64,000 nucleotides of DNA from Clostridium sp. Marseille-Q2269 (GTDB taxonomy: Bacteria; Bacillota; Clostridia; Clostridiales; Clostridiaceae). This document shows positions 17,232 to 26,304 of the stretch, in pieces. The stretch is taken from NCBI RefSeq assembly GCF_943736985.1, contig NZ_CALSFS010000002.1:62001-126000 (forward strand). Reading direction: 5' to 3'. The position numbers and the translations under genes are program-made. The notes beneath the pieces are model-generated. The model did no database searches. It had not been told where the DNA came from and worked only from the letters and a program-made list of their open reading frames with translations. Position 1 is the first letter of the stretch; every line of letters begins with the position of its first letter.

Positions 17232-18437
17232 TTATATACAATCTAACTTAAATTCACAATGTAGTGATTTTATGGCCTTTTCTGTATCCTTATTAGAAAC
17301 TAAACACCATATAGTTGTATGGGAATCTGCAGTCTGAAGCACCTCTATATTTTCTTTTACAAGTGCTTTTAATATTTTAGCCATAACTCCAGGTATTCCT
17401 CTCATTCTACTACCTATTATAGCTATTTTACTACATTCTTGCACATATGAAAATTCTATTTCTAACTCTTTCATTATGCACTTAAACTTATTAAGATCTT
17501 TTTCATCTATAGTAAATATTTTTTCTTTAGGAAAAACATTTATAAGATCAATACTAATACAGTTTTCTGCTAATGAATTTAATAAATTATCATAATTTTT
17601 ATTTCCATAATTTTTTTCACCGTTTACTATAATCTGTGTTCTATTACTCATATGAGTGATACCTGTTATAACATTATTAGGATCTCTAACACCTATATTA
17701 TTTATAGTAGTACCTTTGCAATCTGTCATAGTATTTTTTATTACAAGTTTTGTATTTGATGTCATTGCAATTTCAACTGCTCTTGGGTGTATAACCTTAG
17801 CTCCTTGATCTGCAAACTGAAAGACTTCATTGTAGCTTATTTCTTTTATTAAAGAAGCATTAGAAACTATTCTAGGGTCAGCAGTCATTATACCATCTAC
17901 ATCTGTATATATTTCTACGCTTTCAGCGTCTAATGCTGCCCCTAAAAGTGCTGCTGTTACATCACTACCCCCTCTTCCTAAGGTAGTTATATAACCATCT
18001 TCAGTTCTTCCCTGAAAACCTGCTACTACAGGAATTTTATCTTCTTTTAATAAATTTATTATTTTATCTTTTTCTACTCTAAGTACAGAAGCATTATTAA
18101 AATTATTGTCTGTTATAATACCTGCCTGTCCTCCCATTAAAGGTACTGCAGTTACTCCTTTATTAAAAAGTTCTGAACTCATAACCACTGTGCTTATTAA
18201 TTCGCCACAACCCATCAAAAGATCAGCTGCTAAGGTATTTTCTCCTAAAAAATCTTCTCCAACTAAAGATCTTAATGTATCTGTAGCATAAGGCTGACCT
18301 TTTCTTCCCATGGCAGAAACCACTACTACTGGGTAGTATCCTCCCTTTTTAGCCTTAATTATTTTATCTACTACTAAAGATCTTCTTTCGGCTGTAGATA
18401 CAGATGTTCCTCCGAACTTTTGAATTAAGATTTTCAT
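17232..18437 (-). CDS. dapG: Aspartate kinase (aspartokinase I type)
   Basis: Phosphorylates aspartate, the first step toward lysine, diaminopimelate, methionine and threonine. The 401-residue protein opens with LIQKFGGTSVSTAERR. GRGGSDVTAALLGAALDA is the catalytic block, and two C-terminal ACT domains for effector binding follow. Its place beside ymxH and the M16 peptidase matches Bacillus dapG; spoVFA, spoVFB, asd and dapA, which flank it there, are absent. No lysine riboswitch is seen upstream, since ymxH lies 15 bases away. Confidence 0.93.
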   Translation of the reverse strand: MKILIQKFGGTSVSTAERRSLVVDKIIKAKKGGYYPVVVVSAMGRKGQPYATDTLRSLVGEDFLGENTLAADLLMGCGELISTVVMSSELFNKGVTAVPLMGGQAGIITDNNFNNASVLRVEKDKIINLLKEDKIPVVAGFQGRTEDGYITTLGRGGSDVTAALLGAALDAESVEIYTDVDGIMTADPRIVSNASLIKEISYNEVFQFADQGAKVIHPRAVEIAMTSNTKLVIKNTMTDCKGTTINNIGVRDPNNVITGITHMSNRTQIIVNGEKNYGNKNYDNLLNSLAENCISIDLINVFPKEKIFTIDEKDLNKFKCIMKELEIEFSYVQECSKIAIIGSRMRGIPGVMAKILKALVKENIEVLQTADSHTTIWCLVSNKDTEKAIKSLHCEFKLDCI

Positions 18438-18452
18438 TTGTTTACCATCTCC

Positions 18453-18725
18453 TTAGCGGATTTTTTTTAATTCTCCCTTTTCAGCATCAATTATTATAGT
18501 CTTTGATCCTATTTTTTTCACAGAATCCCAAGATACCTCTAATAAACTTGGTTTAGAAAATAATCCAAGCTTTCCTCCTGATTCACTCAGTATTAAAAAT
18601 TTTAAATATCCATCTTCATCTATTACAATATCATTGTTTCCTAGAAATCCATATTTATCTCCATCATTTACATTTATAAGTTCATATCTTTCCATATCAC
18701 TATATCTTTTTATATTTTCTTCCAT
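18453..18725 (-). CDS. ymxH: YlmC/YmxH family sporulation protein (PRC-barrel-like)
   Basis: A 90-residue protein of the YlmC/YmxH family, with a short beta-rich PRC-barrel-like fold. Recognisable parts are MERYELINVNDGDKYGFLG and the C-terminal VSWDSVKKIGSKTIIID. Function is unknown, though it is tied to sporulation in spore formers. The ATG at 18725 follows GGGAGG; the longer upstream reading has no ribosome site. It is in an operon with dapG downstream and probably the M16 peptidase upstream. Confidence 0.83.
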   Translation of the reverse strand: MEENIKRYSDMERYELINVNDGDKYGFLGNNDIVIDEDGYLKFLILSESGGKLGLFSKPSLLEVSWDSVKKIGSKTIIIDAEKGELKKIR

Positions 18726-18801
18726 AATAATCCTCCCATTGCTCCTAATAATATTCATATTCAATATTATGAAAAATAGTGAGAAGTTATTACAAATTAC
18801 A

Positions 18802-20103
18802 TTATATTAATTTTGATTTAGTTTCTTTAAAAGCCCTTTTATGTTCACTCAAAATATTTTTAACATTTTCCAAATTCAATTTTTTTCCAACAAAAGCTAA
18901 ATTCTTTATACCAAGTCCAAAAGTTTTGGACATTACTTCCTGCAATTTATCCTCTGTTATTTTATCTATCTTTTTCATTATTATATCTGGATCGTTTACT
19001 CTATTTAAAAATAGCACAGATTTCCCATTATTAAACATTCTTGTACTAGTACTTTCTAACCCTAATATATAGCTTCCTTTTAATTGTTCTTTAGATTTTA
19101 TTAATTTTTCTTTATTTATACCTTCCTTTGAAAAATTATTTACAACCTTTTGTATTAAATCTATGGCTTCTTCTGTATAAATTGGATTTAATCCTGTATA
19201 TATACTTACAGCTCCTGTATTATTAAAAGATGACATATAAGAATATATGCTATAGCATATTCCTTTTTGTTCTCTTATTTTTTGAAATAATATAGATGAG
19301 GCTCCTCCACCTAACACATTACTAAGCAGAACAAGCGGATACTGGTCAGCATTACCCATTTCTACTCCTTCAAATCCTAAACTAACATGTAGCTGTTCTA
19401 TATTTTTACTTTTAAATAAATGACTATTTTCTATTTTAGGTTTAGAATAAAATGTTATGTTTTTATTTAAACCGCTACTCCAATTGCCAAAATACTTATT
19501 TATGAGTGATTCCAATTTATTTATATCAAAATTACCACATATGGATATAACAGAATTCTCCGGTATATAATATTTATTTATGTAATCTACTATGTCTTTT
19601 CTCTTAAAAGATTTTACAGTTTTTAGAGTTCCTAAAATAGGGTAGGAAATAGAATCATCTCCCCATATAGCTTTGCAGTGTAAATCTGATAATACATCTT
19701 CTGGAGAATCTTCAGTCATACTTATTTCTTCAAGTATTACTCCTTTTTCTTTTTCTATATCATCCTCTTTAAATTTACTATTAAATAACATATCAGATAA
19801 TACTTCTAAAGCTAATTCAATATGAGAGTTTAGTATTTTTATGTAATAACAAGTGGCTTCTTTACCTGTAAATGCATTTATCTGTCCACCTACATCTTCT
19901 ATACATTCGGCTATTTGCAGCGCACTTCTATTCTTGGTACCTTTAAACATCATATGTTCTATAAAATGAGATATGCCATTATTATCTAGCTGCTCATTTC
20001 TTGAACCATTTTCTATCCAAAGTCCTACACTTACAGATTTTACATAATCTATATTTTCTAAAACCACTCTTAGTCCGTTATCTAATGTAAATAAATTGTA
20101 CAC
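18802..20103 (-). CDS. M16 family zinc peptidase (processing protease, MlpA/YmxG type)
   Basis: The 433-residue protein has the inverted zinc motif HFIEH at residues 46-50, with the distal glutamate region EKGVILEEISM, and then a second, non-catalytic M16 domain. The start is GTG at 20103, with AGGAGG 9 bases upstream. It lies between pnp and ymxH, as in Bacillus (ymxG/mlpA). Substrate is unknown; homologues resemble mitochondrial processing peptidase. Confidence 0.9.
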   Translation of the reverse strand: MYNLFTLDNGLRVVLENIDYVKSVSVGLWIENGSRNEQLDNNGISHFIEHMMFKGTKNRSALQIAECIEDVGGQINAFTGKEATCYYIKILNSHIELALEVLSDMLFNSKFKEDDIEKEKGVILEEISMTEDSPEDVLSDLHCKAIWGDDSISYPILGTLKTVKSFKRKDIVDYINKYYIPENSVISICGNFDINKLESLINKYFGNWSSGLNKNITFYSKPKIENSHLFKSKNIEQLHVSLGFEGVEMGNADQYPLVLLSNVLGGGASSILFQKIREQKGICYSIYSYMSSFNNTGAVSIYTGLNPIYTEEAIDLIQKVVNNFSKEGINKEKLIKSKEQLKGSYILGLESTSTRMFNNGKSVLFLNRVNDPDIIMKKIDKITEDKLQEVMSKTFGLGIKNLAFVGKKLNLENVKNILSEHKRAFKETKSKLI

Positions 20104-20366
20104 TAATTAATTCCTCCTAAGCCCTATATTTATTTCATTACAACCATTACTGAACTTCTATAAATCTATTATTATCAATTATACATTAAGTATATACTGA
20201 TTTTATACAAAAGTTTGAGCTAATCACTATTACATATAACAAAATAAGTTCTTTTCTAAAGGATAACATTTGTAAAAAGCAAAATTTTCAATAACTTTAT
20301 TAATACTGTTCAGATGGCTAGCATAATTATTATAAATAATCACCACCTGAACTTAACAACACTTAA
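20104..20366. other. Intergenic region between pnp and the M16 peptidase
   Basis: This stretch holds no ORF. It contains the M16 gene's AGGAGG site and one long hairpin at 20308-20352 whose arms GTTCAG-TGG and CCA-CTGAAC enclose a second AT stem (ATTATT/AATAAT). No clear promoter for the M16 gene is visible. Confidence 0.45.
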
Positions 20367-20400
20367 TAAAAAATAAAAAGGCAACTATGCCCTTCTATTT
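20367..20400 (-). terminator. pnp terminator
   Basis: A short GGCA/TGCC stem, extended by A-T pairs with a bulge, is followed on the minus strand by TTTTTATTTTTT. It lies just after the pnp stop. Confidence 0.55.
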
Positions 20401-20403
20401 TTA

Positions 20404-22512
20404 TTATTTATCTTTTTCTTCTTCTTTCTTTGCAATAGCATCTTTCCTTGATAAGTTTATTCTGCCTTGATTATCTATATCCGTAACCTTAACTAATATC
20501 TCATCTCCTACAGATACTACATCCTCTACCTTTTCTACTCTTGCAAAATCTAATTTAGATATGTGAACCAATCCTTCTTTGCCTGGTAATATTTCTACAA
20601 AAGCTCCGAAATTAGTAATTTTAGTTACCTTACCTAAATAAATCTCTCCTTGAACTACTTCCTTTGTTAAACCTTCTATTATACTTATAGCCTTTTTAAC
20701 ACCTTCAGGTTCATTATTGGATGTTACAAATACTTTTCCATCTTCTTTTATTTCTATTTTTACATTTGTATCTGCTATTATCTTATTTATTACTTTTCCA
20801 CCAGCACCTATAACGTCTCTTATTTTCTCTGGATCTATGCATATTATCGCTGTTCTTGGCGCATATTTAGACAATTCTACTCTTGGTTCTGGTATACAAT
20901 CTTTTATTTTACCTAATATGTGTAGTCTTGCCTTTTTAGCACCATCTAATGCATCTCTTACACAATTTTTTGACAATCCAGCTATCTTTGTATCAAATTG
21001 TATAGATGTAATTCCTTTTTCTGTTCCTGCTACTTTAAAGTCCATATCTCCAAAAAAGTCTTCTATCCCTTGAATATCTGTTATTACTTTCTCTCTCTCT
21101 AAATCATCACTTGTTATAAGTCCCATAGCTATTCCTGCAGCTGGTCTCTTTATAGGCACACCTGCGTCTAATAAAGCCAATGTACTTCCACAAACACTAG
21201 CTTGTGATGTTGACCCATTAGAACTTAATACTTCTGATACCAATCTTATAGTATATGGGAACTCTTTTTCAGATGGAATCAATGGTTCTAGAGCTCTTTC
21301 AGCTAATGCTCCATGACCTATTTCACGTCTTCCTGGTCCTCTTAAAGGTCTAACTTCTCCTACGCTGTAAGATGGGAAATTATAATGATGCATATAGCGT
21401 TTAGATTCTTCTTCTGCTATTCCATCTAAGATCTGAACATCTCCTAAAGCTCCTAGAGTAGCTACAGTCATTACTTGAGTCAATCCTCTTGTAAATAGAC
21501 CTGTACCATGTGTTCTAGGAAGTATTCCAACTTCACAGCTTATAGGTCTTACTTCGTCAAAAGCTCTTCCATCTGGTCTTCTATTTTCATTTAAAAGCAT
21601 ATTTCTAACTATTTCTTTTTGAGCTTTATATATAACCTGTGCTATATCAGCACCTTTGTCTTCATATTTTTCCGAAAACTCATCTGCTATCTTTTCTTTA
21701 ACTTTATCTAGAGCATCATTTCTTTCATCTTTATCAGTTATATACATAGCTTCCTTTATCATATCAAAAGAAAAACTTTTAACTTCTTTTTCTACTTCTG
21801 CATCAGCTTTATATAATACTGGCTCATCTTTAGTTTTACCAAATTTAGCCACAGCTTCTTCTTGAAACGCTACTATATTTTTGCATTCCTCAAAACCAAA
21901 CATGATAGCATCATACATGGTGTCTTCATCAATTTCATGCCCACCTGCTTCTACCATCATAACTCTTTCTTTTGTGGCACATACGGTTAAATCTAATATA
22001 GTGTTTTCTCTTTGGGCTACAGTTGGATTTATTACAAACTGTCCATCTATTAACCCTACAGAAACTGCAGCTACTGGTGTTGTAAATGGTATACTAGATA
22101 AACATAACGCTAAAGAAGAGCCATTTATAGCTAATATTTCTGGTAAGTTGTCCTGTTCTACAGATAAAACTGTATTAACTATTTGGACATCATTTCTATA
22201 TCCCTTTGGAAATAAAGGTCTTAATGGTCTATCTATTGATCTGGCATGTAGTATAGATTTGTCAGAAGGTTTCCCTTCTCTTTTTATGAATCCTCCTGGA
22301 ATCTTTCCTACTGAGTATAATCTTTCTTCATATTCAACGCTTAATGGGAAAAAGTCTATTCCCTCTCTTGGTTCTTTAGAAGCGTTGGCATTTATCATAA
22401 CCACTGTATCTCCATAGCTTATAAATATAGCGGCATTTGAAAGCATTCCTGTCTTACCAAAATCTACTTTCATTTTTCTTCCTGCTACAGTAGTTTCTAA
22501 TGTATGAATCAT
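20404..22512 (-). CDS. pnp: Polyribonucleotide nucleotidyltransferase (PNPase)
   Basis: A 702-residue 3'-5' phosphorolytic exoribonuclease. Two RNase PH domains flank a helical linker. The second PH domain contains [13 protein letters not shown] and the catalytic [11 protein letters not shown] block. A KH domain ([15 protein letters not shown]) and an S1 domain ([19 protein letters not shown]) end the protein. GGGAGG precedes the ATG. It is the last gene after rpsO, although the strong rpsO terminator implies partial readthrough or a separate start. Confidence 0.97.
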   Translation of the reverse strand: MIHTLETTVAGRKMKVDFGKTGMLSNAAIFISYGDTVVMINANASKEPREGIDFFPLSVEYEERLYSVGKIPGGFIKREGKPSDKSILHARSIDRPLRPLFPKGYRNDVQIVNTVLSVEQDNLPEILAINGSSLALCLSSIPFTTPVAAVSVGLIDGQFVINPTVAQRENTILDLTVCATKERVMMVEAGGHEIDEDTMYDAIMFGFEECKNIVAFQEEAVAKFGKTKDEPVLYKADAEVEKEVKSFSFDMIKEAMYITDKDERNDALDKVKEKIADEFSEKYEDKGADIAQVIYKAQKEIVRNMLLNENRRPDGRAFDEVRPISCEVGILPRTHGTGLFTRGLTQVMTVATLGALGDVQILDGIAEEESKRYMHHYNFPSYSVGEVRPLRGPGRREIGHGALAERALEPLIPSEKEFPYTIRLVSEVLSSNGSTSQASVCGSTLALLDAGVPIKRPAAGIAMGLITSDDLEREKVITDIQGIEDFFGDMDFKVAGTEKGITSIQFDTKIAGLSKNCVRDALDGAKKARLHILGKIKDCIPEPRVELSKYAPRTAIICIDPEKIRDVIGAGGKVINKIIADTNVKIEIKEDGKVFVTSNNEPEGVKKAISIIEGLTKEVVQGEIYLGKVTKITNFGAFVEILPGKEGLVHISKLDFARVEKVEDVVSVGDEILVKVTDIDNQGRINLSRKDAIAKKEEEKDK

Positions 22513-22720
22513 ACATTAACCTCCCTTCAATAATTGAACTAATAGTATAATTATATCACTATTACATTTATAACAAACATTTAATTTTTATAACCTATTA
22601 ATATATTTTTGTAATATTTTATGTATTTCTATACTTATAAATATTAATATTATTCACAACCATTATCTATAGTATTTTAAATATTACACTTATTATACTT
22701 TCCAAAGTATAAATTATTAA

Positions 22721-22752
22721 AATAATAGAGCGGGCTTTAGCCGCTCTTATTA
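22721..22752 (-). terminator. rpsO terminator
   Basis: The stem TAATAGAGCGG / CCGCTCTTATTA has a 7-base loop and is followed by TTTTAA on the minus strand. It separates rpsO from pnp and may also serve as an RNase processing site. Confidence 0.8.
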
Positions 22753-22758
22753 CTTTTA

Positions 22759-23022
22759 TTACTTTCTTAAACCTAGTTCTTTTATGATAGAACGATATCT
22801 TTCAATATCTTCACGCATTAAGTAATTTAAAAGACCTCTTCTTTTACCAACCATCATTAAAAGACCTCTTCTTGAGTGATGATCTTTTTTATGAGTTTTT
22901 AAGTGGCTGTTTAAATGATTTATTCTTTCTGTAAGTAATGCTATTTGCACTTCTGGAGAACCTGTATCTCCTTCATGTCTTGCGTGTTTAGCCATTAATG
23001 CCTGTTTGTTTGCTTTATCCAT
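22759..23022 (-). CDS. rpsO: 30S ribosomal protein S15
   Basis: An 87-residue S15, which binds the central 16S rRNA three-way junction. [19 protein letters not shown] and [15 protein letters not shown] are diagnostic. The ATG at 23022 follows GGAGGTG; a longer in-frame reading from 23073 runs through the leader and is rejected. It has its own promoter and a structured leader, consistent with S15 autoregulation. Confidence 0.97.
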   Translation of the reverse strand: MDKANKQALMAKHARHEGDTGSPEVQIALLTERINHLNSHLKTHKKDHHSRRGLLMMVGKRRGLLNYLMREDIERYRSIIKELGLRK

Positions 23023-23034
23023 TGTAAGCACCTC

Positions 23035-23100
23035 CAAATAATTATCTCCTTTATCCAAGGATACCGTTGGCAATTCGGTATTCTTAGTATAAGGTTCACG
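23035..23100 (-). promoter_or_regulatory. Structured rpsO leader (candidate S15 autoregulatory RNA)
   Basis: In the rpsO 5' leader CTAAGAATACCG pairs with CGGTATCCTTGG, forming a 12-bp stem with one mismatch and one wobble. Two purine-rich ribosome sites follow (AGGAG and GGAGG). Firmicutes S15 is known to repress its own mRNA through varied leader structures; that this one binds S15 is inferred. Confidence 0.6.
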
Positions 23101-23106
23101 AAATGT

Positions 23107-23135
23107 ATTATAACAAATAAATATATAATTGTAAA
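23107..23135 (-). promoter_or_regulatory. rpsO sigma-A promoter
   Basis: TTTACA and TATAAT are spaced by 17 bases on the minus strand. Its -35 overlaps the AT-rich inverted repeat at the ribF stop. Confidence 0.7.
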
Positions 23136-23158
23136 TTAATTTTTATAAATTAATTTAC
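23131..23158 (-). terminator. AT-only inverted repeat at the ribF stop
   Basis: GTAAATTAATTT and AAATTAATTTAC form a perfect 12-bp stem with a 4-base loop, overlapping the ribF stop codon. It has no G/C-rich core, so termination would be inefficient. Confidence 0.45.
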
Positions 23159-24075
23159 ATACTTTGTCTTTTAGCGAACTTTTTATCCTTTTCTAGCTGT
23201 TCTTTTAAATTATCCAAGGAAGAAAACCTTTTTTCGTCCCTAATTCTCTTTATAAAATATATAGTTATATTTTCTCCATATATATCTTTGTGGAAATCTA
23301 ATATATTAGTTTCTATATGTAGTTTATTATGTTCTACTGTTGGATTATACCCTATATTAGTAATTCCTTTATACAATTTATTTTCGTATTCTATTAGAGT
23401 ATAGTATACCCCTCCTCTTGGAAGAACATACTTTGCATCATAATTTAAATTTACTGTAGGGAATCCTAGTCGTCTACCTAGCTGTTTTCCCTTTACTATA
23501 TTTCCCTTTAAAAAATAACTTCTACCTAACATTTTTTTTGCTTTATCTACATTTCCATCCTCTATCAATATATGCCTTATTTTAGAACTACTTATAATTT
23601 CATTTGAATATTTAACAGGTGAAACTACCCTAAGATCAAAATGAAATTCTTTACTCATTTTGTTTAGAAGTTCTATATCTCCTAAATTTTTATATCCAAA
23701 TCTATAATTAAACCCAACTATAAAACCACCAGCATTATAGTAATCTATCATTCTTTTTATAAAATGTTCTGGGCGTAATTTCATATATTCTTTGTCAAAA
23801 TTAATAAAGTTAACTAAATCAACTCCATTTTCTTCTAATATCTTTACTTTACTAAAATTATCTAATAGAATTTTAGGAGCCAAATCTTTATTTATAGTAT
23901 TCAAAGGATGTTCCTTAAAGGTCAAAACCATACTTTTGCCTTTATTATACTTAGCCATTTTTTTTGTTTCTTTTATCAATTTCATATGACCTTTATGAAG
24001 TCCATCAAAACTTCCTAAAGCTATATAAGTTTTATCTTTTAATTTAGTAGAAAAGTTATCCTCCATAATCATCAT
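23155..24075 (-). CDS. ribF: Bifunctional riboflavin kinase / FAD synthetase
   Basis: The 306-residue enzyme converts riboflavin to FMN and FAD. The N-terminal nucleotidyltransferase domain has GSFDGLHKGH near residue 17. The C-terminal flavokinase domain has GKQLGRRLGFPTVNL. The first of three close ATGs is used because AGGAG lies 9 bases before it. It lies 12 bases downstream of truB, in the infB operon, the usual Firmicutes arrangement. Confidence 0.94.
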   Translation of the reverse strand: MMIMEDNFSTKLKDKTYIALGSFDGLHKGHMKLIKETKKMAKYNKGKSMVLTFKEHPLNTINKDLAPKILLDNFSKVKILEENGVDLVNFINFDKEYMKLRPEHFIKRMIDYYNAGGFIVGFNYRFGYKNLGDIELLNKMSKEFHFDLRVVSPVKYSNEIISSSKIRHILIEDGNVDKAKKMLGRSYFLKGNIVKGKQLGRRLGFPTVNLNYDAKYVLPRGGVYYTLIEYENKLYKGITNIGYNPTVEHNKLHIETNILDFHKDIYGENITIYFIKRIRDEKRFSSLDNLKEQLEKDKKFAKRQSM

Positions 24076-24087
24076 AAGCTATTACTC

Positions 24088-24957
24088 CTAAGTTAATAAT
24101 TTATGAATTTTAAATCCATATTCATTTTTCATTCCTAATCCTATAAATTTCCCATCTTCTATATAAGTTCTATATAACTTCTTTTCTTCTATAGAATCTA
24201 GTACCCTTTTATCTTTCAATGTTACACCATTTAAGACAAGTTTTTCAAATTTTTTATTTAAATGTACCTTGTCATAGTCTTTCAAAGCTTCATCCATAGA
24301 TATTATATTGTCTTTTATATTATCTTCAGTTAAATCTTCTAATTTTATTGCCTGTTTTATGTTAAATGGACTTGCCTCTAATCGTTGTAGATTCCACATT
24401 ACTGCTCCACAGCCCAAATCATTTCCTATATCAAAACATAAGCTTCTTATATATGTTCCCTTTGAACACTTCACATCAAATATAACATAGGGTAAATCTA
24501 TACTTAAAATGCATATATCATATATATGTATTGTTCTTGCTTTTCTTTCTACCTCTATGCCTTTTCTTGCTAGATCATAAAGCTTTTGTCCATTAATTTT
24601 TAATGCAGAATACATTGGCGGAATCTGATCAATATCCCCTATATATTTTTTAATAGCATTCTCTACTTCTATAGAATCTATATTTATTTCTTTTTCTTTT
24701 AATATAGTACCTTCTCTATCATAGGTATCTGTGGTAACTCCTAGCTTCATCTCCACTCTATAGGTTTTAATTCCCTCCATTATGTAATCAACTATTTTAG
24801 TAGCTTTACCTATACATATAGGAAGGACACCAGAAGCTAAGGGATCTAGTGTTCCTGTATGACCAACTTTTTTTATTTTAGCTATTTTTCTTATATCTCT
24901 AACCACATCAAAGGAAGTTATTCCTTTTGGTTTTAAAACATTTATTACTCCATTCAT
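24088..24957 (-). CDS. truB: tRNA pseudouridine(55) synthase
   Basis: The 289-residue enzyme makes pseudouridine 55 in the T loop of tRNAs. The catalytic Asp38 is in [32 protein letters not shown] is the second family block. The ATG immediately follows the nrnA stop, so the genes are translationally coupled. The position between nrnA and ribF is conserved. Confidence 0.95.
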   Translation of the reverse strand: MNGVINVLKPKGITSFDVVRDIRKIAKIKKVGHTGTLDPLASGVLPICIGKATKIVDYIMEGIKTYRVEMKLGVTTDTYDREGTILKEKEINIDSIEVENAIKKYIGDIDQIPPMYSALKINGQKLYDLARKGIEVERKARTIHIYDICILSIDLPYVIFDVKCSKGTYIRSLCFDIGNDLGCGAVMWNLQRLEASPFNIKQAIKLEDLTEDNIKDNIISMDEALKDYDKVHLNKKFEKLVLNGVTLKDKRVLDSIEEKKLYRTYIEDGKFIGLGMKNEYGFKIHKLLT

Positions 24958-25920
24958 TTATATCAACTCTTTTTTTATACTTTCTATTAATTTTTTTTCT
25001 ACTGTATTTAAAGATTCTCCTCTTATAAAAGCTCCTGAAGCACGAATATGTCCTCCACCATCAAAATTTTCAGCTATCTTTCTTACATCAACATATTCTT
25101 TTGATCTTAAACTTATTTTTACTCCCTCTTCCACTTCTTTAAATAATACAGTTACCTCTACCGATCCTATTTGCATACCTTGTGATATAATGTCTGATGT
25201 ATCTTTTGCATCTTCCATATCTAACTCTCTAAGCATTTTTTCTGTTACTTTCATAACACATAATTTTTCATTTTCTAAATACATTTCTTCTAAAACTTTT
25301 CCGTAAAGTTTCAATCTTTTATATTTCTTATTTTCAAATATTTTTCTATGTATTGAGCTAAAATCTAACCCTGTATTTATCAAATTCCCTGCTATTGTAT
25401 GAGTTAAAGATGTTGTACTTGGATATCTAAAGGAGCCTGTATCTGTAATTAAAGATGTGTATAAACAAGCTGCTATGTTTTTATCTAAATCTATATCTAA
25501 TGTTTCAAGTAATTTATATATAACTTCAGCTACTGCTGGTGCATTAGTATCCACTAGATTGAAATCACCATACATATCATTTGACATATGATGATCTATA
25601 TTTATTAAAGAGTAGCTTCTATTTTCTAAATCTAATTCTGCATTTATTCTTTCTACATTTCCACAATCTAAGACTATAACACAGTCTGTACCTTCTATAG
25701 GTTTTTTTATATCTCCTGTAATTTCATCACTACAAGCTAGATATTTAAAAGTGTCTGGCATGGGCTCCTTAGAAAGTATATAAGCTTTTTTGTTAATTTT
25801 TCTTATGCCCTGAAGCAATCCTAGGGCACTTCCTAAGGAATCCCCATCAGGAGAAATATGGAAAGTAATAGCTACACTATTACTTTCCTTTATTTTATTT
25901 AGTATATCATTAGTTATCAT
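24958..25920 (-). CDS. nrnA: DHH/DHHA1 phosphoesterase, oligoribonuclease NrnA
   Basis: The 320-residue enzyme degrades nano-RNAs and 3'-phosphoadenosine 5'-phosphate. The DHH motif lies in NIDHHMSNDMYGDFN, with an upstream aspartate pair in SPDGDSLGSALGL. The DHHA1 domain carries the GGGHIRASGA substrate-binding loop. It overlaps the rbfA 3' end by 11 bases. It complements rny and pnp in this window in RNA turnover. Confidence 0.9.
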   Translation of the reverse strand: MITNDILNKIKESNSVAITFHISPDGDSLGSALGLLQGIRKINKKAYILSKEPMPDTFKYLACSDEITGDIKKPIEGTDCVIVLDCGNVERINAELDLENRSYSLINIDHHMSNDMYGDFNLVDTNAPAVAEVIYKLLETLDIDLDKNIAACLYTSLITDTGSFRYPSTTSLTHTIAGNLINTGLDFSSIHRKIFENKKYKRLKLYGKVLEEMYLENEKLCVMKVTEKMLRELDMEDAKDTSDIISQGMQIGSVEVTVLFKEVEEGVKISLRSKEYVDVRKIAENFDGGGHIRASGAFIRGESLNTVEKKLIESIKKELI

Positions 25921-26272
25921 TTGACTTATTCTCCTTTATTGAGTGAAGAAGTTCATCTATATGCATACCTCTTTCAATACTATTATCTATTTCTATTATA
26001 ACTTCTGGTGTATTTCTTAATTTAACTCTTCTTCCAATTTCTTTTCTTATAAAACCTACTGAACTTTTTAAAGCTTCTAAAGATTCCTCTTTAGATTTTT
26101 CGTTTCCAAAAATACTTACATATATCTTTGCATATTTTAAATCTTTTGTAACATTTACATCTGTTACACTAACCATGGCACTTAATCTTGGATCTTTTAT
26201 ATCATTGTGAATAATATTACTTACTTCTTTTTTAACTTCTTCATTTATTCTTCTGGCTCTATATTTTGCCAT
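25910..26272 (-). CDS. rbfA: 30S ribosome-binding factor A
   Basis: A 120-residue KH-fold factor for late 16S rRNA maturation and cold growth. MAKYRARRINEEVKKEVSNI and the LRNTPEVIIEIDNSIERG segment are typical. AAGGAG precedes the ATG. It lies between infB and nrnA in the operon. Confidence 0.94.
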   Translation of the reverse strand: MAKYRARRINEEVKKEVSNIIHNDIKDPRLSAMVSVTDVNVTKDLKYAKIYVSIFGNEKSKEESLEALKSSVGFIRKEIGRRVKLRNTPEVIIEIDNSIERGMHIDELLHSIKENKSNDN

Positions 26273-26304
26273 GAAAAATCACTCCTTTTTTAGAAGAGAA
26301 CTTA

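Noticed and set aside
18438-18764. A lysine riboswitch for dapG
   Set aside because: Only 15 bases separate ymxH and dapG, and no long structured leader is seen in front of the operon's ymxH gene.
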